In this document: positions 19,718-31,936 of the stretch, piece by piece
How positions within the stretch are numbered: the first letter of the stretch is position 1
Layout of the letters: each line of letters begins with the position of its first letter
NCBI GenBank assembly: GCA_027579435.1
Contig: JANBPK010000009.1
Span: forward strand, 1-64,000
Reading direction: 5' to 3'
DNA: 64,000 nucleotides
From: Candolleomyces eurysporus
Taxonomy: Eukaryota > Basidiomycota > Agaricomycetes > Agaricales > Psathyrellaceae
Notes under the pieces: generated by a model
Told to the model about the DNA's origin: nothing
Seen by the model: the letters and a program-made list of their open reading frames with translations, nothing else
Databases searched by the model: none
Made by a program: the position numbers and the translations under genes

Positions 19718-20172
19718 GTCGTTCGTAAAGTATCTGGCTTGAGAATTACAAGGTTATTGAATTCCGTTGTGATTTAGGTGGGTGTGTCAAGATCGTGTCT
19801 GGAGGGGTGTCAACGACGATGAGCCACTGGAGACGGGCGCACAGACCTGGAAGTTGAGACGTGGTGCTTATTGAGCGGCTTTGCCCTGTAGGGCGAGTGA
19901 GAGGAAGGAATGCGCGTAGGAGTACGATGGGTGGTTGTGGTGAAAATGAAGGGAGGGATGAGGGTCGTCCTGTAGTAAAGCTCAAGAAAAGCCCTGACAC
20001 CTCAACTTCCCACGCTATCTGTCATGCCCGCGACATTCCCTGAATACAGATGACTGACACTGCCCTTTCTCCCCAAAGCGTGTTGATGCCAAGCGACATG
20101 AAATACAATACACATCGTCTATTCGAGTGCAAAGGGTCAGGAGCGGTACATCATATTGCCTCTCTACTCTAT
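19718..20172. other. SSD1 upstream region / IDH2 3' region
   Basis: This 455-bp interval lies between two minus-strand genes. It should hold the SSD1 promoter and 5' UTR and the short IDH2 3' UTR. No coding frame is supported. Confidence 0.5.
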
Positions 20173-22031
20173 CTAAGCCTTGACGAGCTTCTGAATGATC
20201 GCATCGGTGTACTCCTTGGTAGACGCCTTTCCTCCAAGGTCTCCCGTGATGGTCTTGCCCTCAGCAATCGTCTGCAACGAGGTGTGTCAGTCGTGCCGAT
20301 AGCCGCAGGGACCGAATCGTTTACGCACCGTAAGAGCAGCATGCTCAATTTTATCGGCGTATTCGTTCAGGTTCATGTGCCTATTGGGCAACGGTGTAAA
20401 TAAAGCACGGTCGGCCGGGCCACTGTGAGACGAATTACCTGAGCATCATGAGCGAAGAAAGCAGAAGCGCAGTGGGGTTGGCCAGTCCCTTTCCTGCAAT
20501 CGCCGTGTCAGCGGAAACAATTACCCTTGGATATTATTGGTACGCACCTGCAATATCAGGAGCCGAGCCGTGCACAGCTTCAAAGATGGAAGCATCCTGA
20601 GCGGAGAAAAAATAAATAGAGTACACAGATAAGGGTAGAAGACTACTCACCCGGCCGATGTTCCCGGAAGGGGTGAGTCCAAGACCACCAATCAAGCCGG
20701 CACACATATCGGAGAGAATATCACCGTACAGGTTAGGCATGACCATGACGCGATCGGCGTATGGCTTCGGGTTAGTAACAACCTGGAAGAAACGCGTGAG
20801 TCGCGAGTGACAAGGCGCCAAAGAGAAGGCTCGGACCTTCAAGCAAACCCTGTCAAGCAAGTCCTCGTCGTATGCAACGTCGGGGAATTCCTTTGAAACC
20901 TCACGACATGCTGACAGGAACATACCATCAGACATTTTCCTGGAACGTAGTACCAATCCTGGTCAGCGAGCGGTTAAAAATTTACAGCTGGGAGGTCACT
21001 TACATGATGTTGGCCTTGTGAACAGCGGTGACGCGCTTGCGGCCACTAGATTGAGCGTAGTGGAAAGCATATCGTGCGACGCGCTCCGAGGCATCCCAGG
21101 TGATCAATTTAATTGATTGGACGACGCCGTCAACAATCTATCGTTGCCAGAGGTTATCGGAACAGCTTTCAACACGGAATACAAGCACCGACCTCATGCT
21201 CAATGCCAGAATATTCTCCCTCCGTGTTTTCCCGGATAAGGACAGTGTTAACGTCGTCGTAGGCGGTCTTGAATCCCTTAATTGAGGCGCAAGGTCGGAC
21301 GTTGGCGAAAAGGTTGAAAGTGCGACGGAGAGTCAAGTTGAGTGAAACGTGGCCCTTGCCAACTGGGTTTGATGGTTAGAGCTGGGCACCACATGGAGGC
21401 TCAGAAAAACTACAGACTTGGCGTAGCGAGAGGACCTTTTTGAAGACGGTCAGTAAAGCACCTTCGGAGAATATAGGGTGCAATATTCACCCTTCAACGC
21501 AACAGTGTTTTTCTTTACGGACGCGATAGCACTGTCGGGGATAACGGTCTTGCCTCCCTTAAGGATGGGGGTGACGCTGACTTCTTCCCATTGAATGGGA
21601 ACCTAGACACCGGGATCAACACTAGGTAAGGAGGGGGATAAGACACGCATACGTTTGCTGCGGTGTAAATGTCCTTGATAGACTCGCTAATCTCGGGTCC
21701 AATGCCTTTGGGTCCAACGTCAGTGAAGGGATTGTAGACAGCGCGCAGGCTTCACAAACCATCGCCAGGGATGAGGGTCACGGTGTATTTTCCCTGTAGT
21801 CGAAGATAGCTTGTTGGTTTTCAGCAATAATGACAAGATAAATTTAACCCGCACATTTGTTCCCTTCTGCCCTGCAAAAGCAGCAGTGGGCGCAGCCGAC
21901 GCGTAGGTTCTGAGGCTCTGGGAAGGATAAGCACGAGCCTTTTGCAAAGATTTTGAGCGACATGGTATACTGACTGCGGGATACCTTGATGCGCTCTGCG
22001 CAAGGACGCGAGGGAGAGAACGGGAGAGCAT
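20173..22031 (-). CDS. IDH2: Isocitrate dehydrogenase [NAD], catalytic-type subunit 2, mitochondrial
   Basis: This subunit of the mitochondrial NAD-dependent isocitrate dehydrogenase oxidises isocitrate to 2-oxoglutarate in the TCA cycle, working with Idh1. ATG is at 22031. The first exon (21855-22031) encodes an Arg/Ser-rich mitochondrial presequence ([12 protein letters not shown]). The second exon (21760-21793) is only 34 nt and carries [10 protein letters not shown]. Later exons give [47 protein letters not shown] (catalytic Lys), [11 protein letters not shown] (metal and NAD region) and [13 protein letters not shown]. These motifs match Idh2 rather than Idh1 (for example [10 protein letters not shown] and HGSAPDI). 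At least nine short introns split it. The frame ends IIQKLVKA. The gene is tandem with VPS24 upstream. Confidence 0.93.
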
Positions 22032-22236
22032 GACGGAGGGAGGAAAAAGAAATGACATCGGAGGTCGGATCCTTTCGCTATTTAGGCAACACACGTGTTG
22101 AAATCATTTGATCGGGTGGGCCGCATCATTGGCAGCAGGATAAGATAAGATAACCTGTTGGAGTAGTCTCTCGTTGCACAGACTCTAGTCCATAATGTAG
22201 TGTAAAGCGTAAAGCGCGACACAGAATACACATAAA

Positions 22237-23106
22237 TTAACTCAAAATACCATTCAGCTGCTCCCGATATTTCTCCATGTTCCTCTCCGTCTCCTCCCTC
22301 GAAATCTGCTCCTCCAGGGTCTGCCATCACAGTCAGCATCATGGCCGCCGCATTGCAGGCTTCAAGAAACAAGAAACGCACCGGAAGTTCGTCTTTGATT
22401 GTCCCAACTTGCCCAAGCTTTCCATCCGTGAGGTCAAATAGGACCTTGTCAACCTCGGCGTCAGCTTCTTCTTCCAGCTCCTCGTCATCCTCCATGTCCA
22501 GCGTATCCTCGAGCATTTCCTCCATAATGCCCGCCTGTCACGAGGTGAGTCCGCCTGCAAACAGCGCTCAAACATATGGACCAACCTTGGTCATCTCCAT
22601 GCTCATCTCTCTCATAGCCTGGCTGATTTGAGGCAGCTTAATCACAGCATTGGACAACCTCATGATTTCCGTCGATTTCTGGAGCGTTCCCGTCACCTTC
22701 GCCATGGCTAAGAGCAACACCGTTACTTGGGAAAGAAGAGGTAACGACAGCGAAACACAATACCTAACTGCTGTTGAAGTTGATGTGAAATCGACCCCAG
22801 GCGTGCTTTGCTCACGGACAGTCTATCTTTCTGTTTCGAGCAGCGAACGACTTCTCTCGCCAGTATCCTAGCATTCTTCACGTCTCCCTTGGTAGCCAGC
22901 TGCTTCACGCTTTGGCGAGCCTTGTTATTCGCCATGTCCAGCTATTGAGTAGGCAATAATGAGTAGGAGGCATGAAAGCATTTGAATTTATTGACCTGCC
23001 TCATTTCCCGATCCAATTGCCGACTTTCTGAGCGTAGCTTCGATTGCCATGCCCGGACTCTTTCCTCTGGAGTAGGGCCATAGAGAAACCGGTTGATACT
23101 TTGCAT
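22237..23106 (-). CDS. VPS24: ESCRT-III subunit Vps24/CHMP3
   Basis: This is a SNF7-family ESCRT-III protein that polymerises on endosomal membranes with Snf7 and Vps2 to sort cargo into multivesicular bodies. It has four or more exons, with ATG at 23106 and TAA at 22237-22239, and about 200 residues. The basic N-terminal helical hairpin holds FLYGPTPEERVRAWQSKLR, DREMRQLD and ILAREVVRCSKQKDRL. The central helices hold GTLQKSTEIMRLSNAVIKL and MREMSMEMTKAGI, followed by MEEMLEDTLD. The C-terminal half is acidic (DMEDDEELEEEADAEVDK), as in the autoinhibitory region, and ends in a helix RNMEKYREQLNGIL that could bind Vps4 MIT domains. CHMP3/Vps24 fits better than Vps2 because of the RVRAWQSKLR and AGIMEEMLEDT segments. 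The gene lies between IDH2 and a regulator gene on the same strand. Confidence 0.85.
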
Positions 23107-23463
23107 TGCGTATGGACGTAGGAGGCAAGTTCAGCGCAGCAATCTCGCCGCTTGGCTGCACTGCCACGACAATAACTGATTCAAGCACACACCAAAATGG
23201 TAACTCTTCACAGCGCTCTGACTCAGTTACTGCTTTGACAGACTTGCGTACAGCACATACGTTAAGTGGTAAAGGTGTAAAAGAATTTCAATATCCTGGA
23301 GCATTGAAAGAAAAGGAAAAACAGGATAGATAGAAAGCTCGATAGGCGAAACAACTGAAACTGGTCGTAAATACATCATAGATCATTGGCAATGCAATCC
23401 GGGGTATAAGGAAAACTTGGAGCGCACGGTATCATGCATTTTTCGAGACTACTAAAAAAGGGG
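23107..23463. other. VPS24 upstream region
   Basis: This 357-bp interval lies between VPS24 (start at 23106) and the stop of the Zn2Cys6 gene, both on the minus strand. It should contain the VPS24 promoter. Nothing else is seen in it. Confidence 0.5.
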
Positions 23464-26411
23464 CTATGGTCCTCCACGCTGACCCTGTACATGTCCCACC
23501 AGCGCTTCCCAGTAACTCCAATCCGAACCGTCCAATCCGGTGAGGATACTACGTCCTTCGAGGGGCCCAGCAGCTGGGATTGTACCAACCCATCCAGTAA
23601 ATTCCGGGTTTGCAGGCCCGCCCCATGACATGGCCCCCGTCGACAAGTCGACATGGGTATTGCTGATGGTGTGCACCCAATGGTCGAGTACAGATTGAGC
23701 AGGCGATTCATCATCGTGCGGACTGCTCGAAGTGGTTGGCGAAGCGGAAGGATTTTCGACTTGCTGAAGACGTTGGAAAGTCGGGGAGTGGCTTAGATTA
23801 GCATACGATCCATCCCCTGCTGGGAGTTCCTGGATTGCACTGTTCATGGTCGGCCGATACGAGGGTGACGACTGCTGCAGCCCAAGAAGAAGCTGGGCCT
23901 GTTGCTCTTGCTTGGTAACAAACGAATCGGATAAAGGTGTGTCTTCCTGCTCTGCCAATTCAGATGCCTTGGTCTTCAAGAATTCGATCGTCTTGAGTTC
24001 CCGCCGTGTTGTCTCATCCATTTCGCGCATTCCGTCGTGTTCCTGTACAAAGCCGTCCAAGATCGCATGCATTGTTTCCGAAAACTGGCCTTTCGGTTCC
24101 ACGATGAAGTATATTCCACTGATCATAGCTGTTTGGAACTCCCGGTAGGCATTGCTCAAGGAACCTCGCGTTTCCTTGGGTACATTTTCTCGGAACGCCT
24201 GGCGAACTTGAAAGTCGCGGATGGCTGATTCGAAGCAAGCCTTCCGAGATCGAGCATACCGATCCGAACGACCTCTTCTTAAGAGATACGGGCGGTGTAG
24301 GCTGATTCTGATGAAGAGTATTTCCGTTATTAGGAGGAACCGGTGGACAGGGAGGAATGTGGAAGATTCATCCAACGAGGTGTCAGGTCGTATGGAGAAA
24401 TGTGGTGGAAGGTTGTCCAGAAATTTAAGAAGTTCGTCATCAAGAGCCAGGACCTCTGAATAATGACTACGCTCCTTCACTTGCTGGAAATGATGAACGA
24501 TCCGCCCAATGATAGAGGCCAGCTGATGCCTCAGAATGACAAAGGTCATCGGTGTTGGATGTGAGAGAGGAAGTGGTTCAAATGTCGGGGACTCCAAGCC
24601 CTCCTCTACGTTTGAAGGCTCTTTCGTGGATGTGTAGTCATCTTGAATTGAGTTTGGTCGGCCCAACACCAACGCATAAGAACGGTCGGCGTGGTAGAGA
24701 TAGGACCTAATTACGGTTAAATTAATGATCGACAAGTGGAAGAATGCTACATACCAAATTCGACGTCGGTATTCAGTCGGTCCAGGGGCTAGTCCCTGAA
24801 CAAAAGATTAGATATCGATACCATGAAGTAACAGAAGTTGCAAGTACCAAGGTAGAGCCATCGCGATGAAGTCCTAGGGCCTGCGCCGTGCGAACAGCAG
24901 CTCCAAGCTGACTCCAACACTCAGTGATGCGCCGGTCGAATGTGAGGAAACGGGCACTCTGTCATGAACCATTCACCAATATACCTCATGAAATAAAGAG
25001 GCGGAATCTTACCAATAAGCGAGTGAGAACAATATCCAGAGAATCGGGTTGCACAGCAGCCGCTATCAAGAGGGACCGTCGAGCTGCACGAAGTCAGTTC
25101 ACAAAACAAGATGGTGGACTAATCTTGCACATACAGGACCAATAGTAGCGCAGGGATGTCACCCTTCGTGTCCGGGCATCTCCAGCGATATGTTCTGGAG
25201 CGAGACGAACGGCAATAGCAAGCACCACAAACAAGAGAGGGAGGAAGCGAACATCATGCGGGTTGGTCGCTCCAATACCGTCTTTCCCATGAGCCGATAT
25301 AGAGGCATAGGCAGCCCGGAAGTCACGCTCAGACACAGGGTAGCGGGTCCAATTGCTAAGGCGCGGATAATAAGGAACTTACGCTCAATGCAAAGGAAAG
25401 AATTGGTGCGCACATTGCAGTAAAGTAGTAATCAATCAAAACGTCAGAGCGCCTCTGCGGAGGTAGCTCCTGTAGCAATTCCGATATTTTGTGAGGAGAA
25501 ACACCGCATTCTTGTACGAGGGTCTTCAAATTGTCAGCAGCAGATGGTTCCATGTCGTCTTCAGGCACTTCTGCGGTGTGTTTGTTGCCACCAGTGCCTG
25601 GCTGAATTAATCCGCCTCTGCCGGCCCCGTTTTCAGCAAGCGGAATGAGGTCCCTATCCCTGAACTGCGAGGTCGGCAAAACATGTTGTATCTGCGGTAC
25701 AATGAGCATTGATTTCAAAGTGGGCAACGGGCGGTCTGAGCATACCTGCTCGATAACAGAACCTGGTGCAACGCTTCCAGAGGCACTGTTCCCGTACCAC
25801 TTCCCACTTTGAATTCTCCCCCCGCTGGGGTCTTGATCTTCGGTTTGGGAACGATTGTCGTCATCGAGAATGGACAGTGACCGCCGACGTTCGCGGACTG
25901 TCGTGGCCTCTGGTGTAGCGGAACTTGCAGTGGTGTTGCCGTTCCAGTATTGCGGGAGGGCGGCTTCAATAATATGTTCGAGTCGGGATATTCGTGCGTT
26001 CAAATCATGGTCGGCCTTTCCAGGCGTATACGCTTTGCACAGTTCTGGGACCTTTCGGGCAATACACTGGCCAAACATCAGAAATGCGCTCCGAGAAGGG
26101 GAACGAGGAACGCACATGCGAACAGGGTACCTGGCGGTCGCACTGAGAGGGCCTGTTAAAATTGTTTGTAGACAAGAGGCAGCGCAACGACCTCACCTTT
26201 TGCTTTCTACGATGGCATTCGCCGCAAGAAAAGCTATTCTGAGTCAGAAATTTGCCGGGAACAGAATGGAGCAAACCACAAACCTGACTCGCGTCCGCTG
26301 TTTCTTCGAGGCGCTCATGCTGAGGCCATTGGAGACCTCGTCGTCCGGCTTCTTCCTCTTTGCAGGAGCACTTGAACCCAATGGTGCAAGTTCGGGAGCC
26401 TTTCCAAGCAT
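23464..26411 (-). CDS. Zn2Cys6 fungal transcription factor
   Basis: This is a fungus-specific transcription regulator with a Gal4-type binuclear zinc cluster and a downstream fungal-trans (MHR) domain. ATG is at 26411 (MLGKAPELAP), and a basic KRKKPDDE and KKQRTRV leader precedes the cluster. The cluster is built across two introns: CGECHRRKQK, then CDRQVPCSHC, then IARKVPELC, giving C-x2-C-x6-C-x5-C-x2-C-x8-C near residues 46-74. A coiled dimerisation helix follows (LNARISRLEHIIEAALP). The middle region contains DYYFTAM, PHDVRFLPLLFVVLAIAVRLAP, the MHR hallmark AQALGLHRDGS, and RRRIWSYLYHADRSYALVLGRP. The C-terminus is hydrophilic and ends LVGHVQGQRGGP. The target genes cannot be read, and no metabolic cluster is nearby. 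Confidence 0.9.
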
Positions 26412-26564
26412 ATCGATGGAGGAAGAAAAGAGGCTAGCGTACTATGGAATTGGGTGTGCTGATAAGCGTGCGCTGCTGCAACGAACAGGGAAAGGTCTCT
26501 TACATAACTTAATACAGCCGCATGGTCCTCCACCGCCTGACCTCCGCCGTTCCTTTCCGTCGAC
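26412..26564. promoter_or_regulatory. Divergent promoter, Zn2Cys6 factor / MED17
   Basis: This 153-bp gap lies between the start codons of a transcription factor and a Mediator subunit gene. Both promoters and 5' leaders must fit here. No obvious TATA box is seen. Confidence 0.55.
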
Positions 26565-28854
26565 ATGAGCCTCCCGGACCTTGATCAGACTCTGCAATCT
26601 CCCAATGAACAACAGGACGACTGGAAAAGCTTGAAGCTCTCTCTGGAGCGCCCCTACAAAGATGACAAGGGAGAGAAAATACGCACTCTACTTGACATCG
26701 AAAATGACAAGTTCCTTTATGAAGAGTTGGTCCCTCTTCTCATTATGTTGGAGTCATTGCTTATCTGTCGCGTTCAGAAAAGAGTCACAGGCAGAGAGAT
26801 TAAAATCCAACTTTCATCGGATCTTTCAGGAGCGCGGCGTCGACTTCTTTCATGATCCAGATAAACGGGTCGCCAAAATCGATGCACCCAAAGGGGAGGA
26901 TCCGCATGAAGGTGACGAGAGCACTGCGGACAAGGAGGAGCAGGATAAGGCGCCCTCTAAGCATATGACCTTCGAAGAGCTTCATACAATGCGAAGGGAA
27001 CTACTCCCTAACATTTTGTGCGTTTTCACAGTCTGCATCTCGGACGAGCATACTGATCGCCATGTAGAGTAGCACTAGGGGAGATGACACAGGCAAGAGA
27101 TATCCTAAACTCGCTGCTGTCTTCTGTGCAGACAAACACAATAAATTCGATCTTGTCTAATATGCAACCAATGCCCGCCTCTACACAAGCGGCTCCGGCC
27201 AACGGGCCTGCATTGACTAGCACCAAGGTCAACAAGGTCTTGAAGTCATCATCTCCCGCCACTTCTATTCAGGCCTTTGATACCCAAATAGTCATTGGTT
27301 CCAAAGATGAGGCGCTCCGAAAAGCCGCTAGTCTTTTTGACTCTGCCGCTACGAGCATAGAGAAGAATCAGGAAAGAAGTGAACTCTACTGGCTAAACGC
27401 GCTGAAGATACGGCAAGACAATTGGCGACTACTTCCTTNCCCCCCTGCCTCCTGGCTCTTTCGTCGGAAAGGGTGGTGACAGAACTGCGAAGGATCTTCT
27501 AATATCCTACGGCCTCGAGGAATGTGAGTAGGTCACTCAGTCTAGAGATAACCGTGCGCTGATGCGTGTTTCCAGCTCCCATGATTTTCCGTCGTCGGGC
27601 ATTGGCAAGCCTCTCAGATTATCAGGGCGATGGGACCGATGAAATCGTCTTCCCCAACCGTCAACATACTCGTATCCAAATTTCATTACGCATCACCCTG
27701 CCAAACGGACTGGAGAGCGTTTCTACGAACACGTACGAACCGCAAACAGAGCAAGCGTCATCCGTCAAGAAAGAGCTGGCTCGAGCTCAAACTGAAATAA
27801 TTGATCAGGAAATATTCAGTCACCTGGTCAAGGAAGCAACCGCTTTACCCACAATTCTTCCTCGCGTCTCAGAACGCTCAATAGCCGTCGACGCTGGGGA
27901 AGGGATCGAGCTCAAATTTGAGTTGGTGCGCCACTCGTGTCCTCTTCTCTTTAAAGCTCTCAACCAGACTGCCTGGCCTGTAGCTCAAGGACGAAGACCT
28001 GCCGCTGCTCCCTGTCTCCCCCATCTGCGACATAATCTACCACGGGCTGCACATCTTATTGCTGCGAAAACATGGCTTTCATAAGTCAGAGCGGCTCAAT
28101 ATGGCTAACATACCCGGCTCCATACCCTATTCACCCCCAATCTTACTCCCCATCATTGATTTCTTGCAGTATAACCTCTTTTGCGAGAAGTTGGAAGCGG
28201 AGCTATCGAAAGCAGCCCGGGGTATTCGAGCCGTCGGAATTCCAGCTGTTGTAACGTTCAACGGTGTTGGGGAAACTGGGGAAGAGCTGGTGCAAATCAT
28301 CAGCGAGCCACAAGGCCACCCTATCAGTGGAGAGGCTATCCTCACAATCGATGAACGGTGACTCTTCCCTGAGATGCTCCTTGACGTACCTTTCACTAAC
28401 TGGACATCAAGGCACACTGTGCGGTTCACGTTCATGACGCCATCCAATTTAATGGCCCACCTGTCTCAAGCGACGATTCAGGTTTACTCCATGACCCAAC
28501 TCTCTCAAGTCTTGACCAACGAAATTGAACGCTTTTTGCTTCACCGAATATGCCGCCTAGGTGAAAAGCTACGGGGAGGCACCTGGCTCGTCGACTTGGA
28601 TCACCTAGTGGCTAGATGGGAAGGATGTGTTTTGTACGTTCTTCATGCCCAGTCTGCCAATAGACACTCATATCTTCACCAGGACGTTCCAACTCTTCTT
28701 CGAGAAAGATCTTGGAATCAACTTCTCTGCATTCCGGCTAGACAGGAAAACAGGAAGACGGGGCAATCTCTTCCAATACTCGCGCCTTAGTTCCCCAAAC
28801 GTTCCCCTATTGTCTTGGGTTGAGGAGATCATTATGAAAGTTCCGCAGCAATGA
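26565..28854 (+). CDS. MED17: Mediator of RNA polymerase II transcription subunit 17
   Basis: This is the Med17/Srb4 subunit of the Mediator head module, which links regulators to RNA polymerase II. It has seven or so exons, ATG at 26565 and TGA at 28852-28854. The family start LSLERPYKDDKG is followed by FHRIFQERGVDFF. The most telling block is LLPSPLPPGSF, VGKGGDRTAKDLLISYGLEE, then SPMIFRRRALASL, a Med17 core signature. It is readable only if the N at 27439 is dropped. Downstream are IFSHLVKEATALPTILPRVS and a C-terminal half ending LSWVEEIIMKVPQQ. The first intron boundary is ambiguous: a GTCCCT donor near 26730 joined to an acceptor near 26807 keeps the frame. The gene is head to head with a transcription factor gene and tail to tail with RPL5. 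Confidence 0.88.
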
Positions 28855-29132
28855 GCGAGGCGCTTGTATCATGATGCATCTGACTCAACGCTGCCTGTAT
28901 ATCTCACAACATCTCTTGTGGTCAAGTGTGGAGGTGTGGGTCGCTCGATTCCAAACCGCCATAGTCTCCCGGTGGGTCGATTGGAAGCCCTAAACGTTCA
29001 GCTAGAAATCGGGCAAGTCATAGATAGCGAATAGCGGGTAATCATATTCCGCATATGATGCATACAAAGGTGGATGTAAAACATAGTTTTGTAAAGAGGA
29101 TATATAAGACGTGGAGGGGATCATCCAAACGT

Positions 29133-30261
29133 TTACTCCTCTTCTTCCTCGACACCACCAGTAGCCTGGAAGCGCTCGATCTTGGAGGCGATTCTGGCCC
29201 TGCGTTCTTCCAAGGTGAGCTTCTTCTTCTTGTATTTGAGACCCTCTGCCTTCCAGTCTTTTGTCTTGTCGGAGGGCTTGAAAGTGGGATCCTCTCGGAT
29301 GGCGGCGTGGGCATTTGTGTAGATCTCCTCAATATCCTCAGATCCAATGCCGTCCGCAAGGTATGTCGAAAACTGCTTTTTGAATCTGGAGCGGCAACAT
29401 AAATGTCAGAGAGAGAGAGAGACAGAAATAGACGCACCGCTCGTCGTCTTCCTCCTCCAAGCTCTCCATGTATTCAGCAACGTGACCACCGAAGATGTAC
29501 TTCTTGAGGACCTCATCGTCGAGTGCTTTGGATTCTGGGTCATATCCAGGGAAGCGCTTCTCTGAGTGGGGAATGAAGATTCCACCATCGGAGGCACCCT
29601 TGAGTGCACCGAAAACACGGGAGCCGGTCGATGTCCTCTTGAGACCAACATCGAGGTAAGCCTTGAAGGGTCTGGGAGCGTCTTCATCGTCAAGAGCCTC
29701 AGTCAAGCTGATAGTGCCATCGGGTTCTGTAACACCCTGGTACTTGTCAGCGAGACCGAGTTTTGTGAGGGCACGACGAGCGGTAAGGAGACCGGTAGCG
29801 TACGCTGGAAAACAAGGTAAACCGAAGAGCAGAGTCAAATTAATGTATTTCTTACCAGCAGCCCAGTTGGTCAAACCGTGGTTGATACCGTAGCGAGGCA
29901 ATTCTGCAGATCGTGCCTGCGTCAAGACGAAGTCGCCTTGAAGACGGGCGTACACAACCTGGACAATGATGTCCTTGTTGGTGAATCGGACGACCAAGCG
30001 ATATTTGGGGGCATTGCTAGCGAAAGATCGCGTCAATATAGTGCGAGGAGAGTGCGAAGAAGCTGTATTTACTATTTGTTCTTGGCTTGGGTGACGAGGC
30101 GCTTGCGGGCATAGTCTGTGTAGCAAATTGAGCACTATTGAGAGAATGTAGATGGTAGACGGTAGAAACGTACAGTCGGTCTTTCCTTCACGCCTTCTTC
30201 GGTACTTCACCTGGAAGCGGGAGAAGTATGCGTCGTTCTTCTGTTTCTTGACGAAAGGCAT
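29133..30261 (-). CDS. RPL5: 60S ribosomal protein L5 (uL18)
   Basis: This is the large-subunit ribosomal protein that binds 5S rRNA and joins it to the assembling 60S particle. ATG is at 30261 (MPFVKKQKNDAYFSRFQVKY) and TAA is at 29133-29135. The reading runs RRRREGKTDYYARKRLV (split by an intron), KYRLVVRFTNKDIIVQVVYA, LPRYGINHGLTNWAAAYATG, LLTARRALTKLGL, a central DGTISL block, LDVGLKRTSTGSRVFGALKG and IPHSEKRFPGYDPESK. The end has KKKKLTLEERRARIASKIER followed by an acidic tail EEEE. Length is about 300 residues, as usual. At least five introns are present, which is common for ribosomal protein genes in basidiomycetes. The promoter region is shared with the RRM gene at 30637. Confidence 0.95.
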
Positions 30262-30636
30262 CTAGAGGAAAGGGATAAGTCGATTGGGATCAACCTCATC
30301 TAGCCCGACCATCTGCCATCCATCTCGACGCTAGCGGAATCCAATCGTTAAAAGGCGATTGAAGATAGCTCAACATCGTACAGACGGCATGGAGGCCTTG
30401 AAATGCTTTGGAACGTACCTTGACGACGTTGAGGGAGGTGTCCTTGTCGGCGGGGGTTGTGTTGAGCAAGGATTTCGGTGAGTTGCAGAGTCATGAGAAC
30501 CAACTTCCAAGTATAGACATGCTGACTCAGCCGCATGCAGGGTGGAAGGCACTGCCTGTTTCCAAGCTGTTCCTTCCGTCCCACACCCACCCCCCAAAGC
30601 TATCTCGTTTNCCCCCCCTCCCTTACGCTCGTATCA
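30262..30636. promoter_or_regulatory. Divergent promoter, RPL5 / RBM42-like
   Basis: This 375-bp gap lies between head-to-head start codons. It contains pyrimidine-rich runs near the RRM gene start (about 30575-30630, including an N at 30611). CCAAT on the + strand at about 30340 is a possible element. A 5' UTR intron in RPL5 is possible. Confidence 0.45.
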
Positions 30637-31453
30637 ATGGATCCATACGCAAATGCAGCCTACCAGCAGCAGTATATGCAGCAACAGCAAGCCGCCTATG
30701 ATGTCAATCCCTATTATAAGCCCTACCAACCGTCCACATTCCCAATGCCTGGAGCCTCAAGCTCGTCTCACAGTGCCCCGGTGCCCGCCAATGCATATGA
30801 GTACGACGTCGGAATTCTCGCACAGCAGAGCGTGTATGTCCCTGGTGCAATGATCGACAAGCGGGGAGGTGCAGGCGGCAAACTGGCCAAAGGAGGCAAG
30901 CGGACCACCGTTCTCCGCAAGGGAGGAGGAAAGGTTTGGGAGGACCAGACTCTCCTGGAGTGGAATAGCTGTAAGTAGTTTTTTCTTTTCTCTCCTGAGA
31001 TTTCGCTGATCAGCCGTTAGCTTGGTTCCGTCTTTTCGTTGGCGATTTGAGTAACGATGTATCGGATGATGTCCTTGCCAACGCTTTCAACAAGTACCCC
31101 TCTTTCCAGAAGGCTCGTGTTATCAGGGATCGCCTGAGCCAAAAGGTAAGCAGTCCGTCTTTCTCTAACTCAGTGATTATCCGTTGACGCGTTCGCTCAT
31201 AGGCTAAGTATGGCTTTGTTGCCTTCTCTGACCCCGAAGATTTCCTGAGAGCTTGGAAAGAAATGGACGGTATGTATCTTCTTTGTGGCTGGCATACCTC
31301 TTTGCTGACGCGTTCCTAGGGAAATACGTTGGTAACCGCCCCGTGAAGCTCAAGAAAGCTGATCAGACGGCAATTCGACCTGTGGAGATAGGACATCGGA
31401 AAGCGAAGAAGCTGGAGCAGGAGTTGAAGAAGAACAGGCATAAGCCCTACTGA
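30637..31453 (+). CDS. RRM RNA-binding protein, RBM42-like
   Basis: This is an RNA-binding protein with one RNA recognition motif. Four exons (30637-30970, 31021-31145, 31203-31269, 31320-31453) give 219 residues. The N-terminal half is Tyr/Gln/Pro-rich (DPYANAAYQQQYMQQQ) and then Gly/Lys-rich (GGAGGKLAKGGKR). The RRM has RNP2 as RLFVGDL and RNP1 as KYGFVAFSD, with the helix NAFNKYPSFQKARVIRD between. It ends with GKYVGNRPVKLKKA and a basic tail. The layout, with a tract reaching a WEDQTLLEW motif just before the RRM, is that of RBM42, which in animals binds hnRNP K and splicing partners. Its function in fungi is not known to me. The gene is tandem with the WIP gene downstream. Confidence 0.87.
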
Positions 31454-31936
31454 GCTATAACCGGTGACGATCGCCGGTATGTATGATATCTTGTATGCAT
31501 AATCATGGCTTATGATTTTTTCTATGGATCGAGTCTTTCCTTCCAGCTCTACGATTCTTTTTTTGATCCAATGGTGAGGGCTCTTTTTTATCATGCGCAA
31601 TCCCCATTACTGTGCACAATCCATTCAGGCTGAAATGTCGGCACTCTTCCCACCAATGTACTCAAGGTGCTGTATCTAAGGTATGGTCTCACGTTCCGTC
31701 ACCGCGTAGTCCTGTCTCGAGGAAGGTTCGGAGAGCTGCTCCAAGCCATAAAACATAATGTCGTACCACTGAATGATAAATGAGATTCCGGAGTTCTGAG
31801 CATGGACAGCATTTGACCTTGAGTGAGTAGGGCAAACCTGTGCAGCTGCGCCTGAGGCGGCGCACAAACAAATATATAGGAGGGATCAGACGCGGCCCAC
31901 TCCAACAACTTGAAGTTTCCTTTACCTTTCATCACC
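31454..31936 (+). promoter_or_regulatory. WIP/verprolin upstream region with TATA-like box
   Basis: This 483-bp region lies between the RRM gene stop and the verprolin start. A TATATA sequence at 31873-31878 lies about 60 bp before the ATG at 31937, the usual place for a TATA box. The first 150 bp or so should be the 3' UTR of the RRM gene. Confidence 0.5.
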
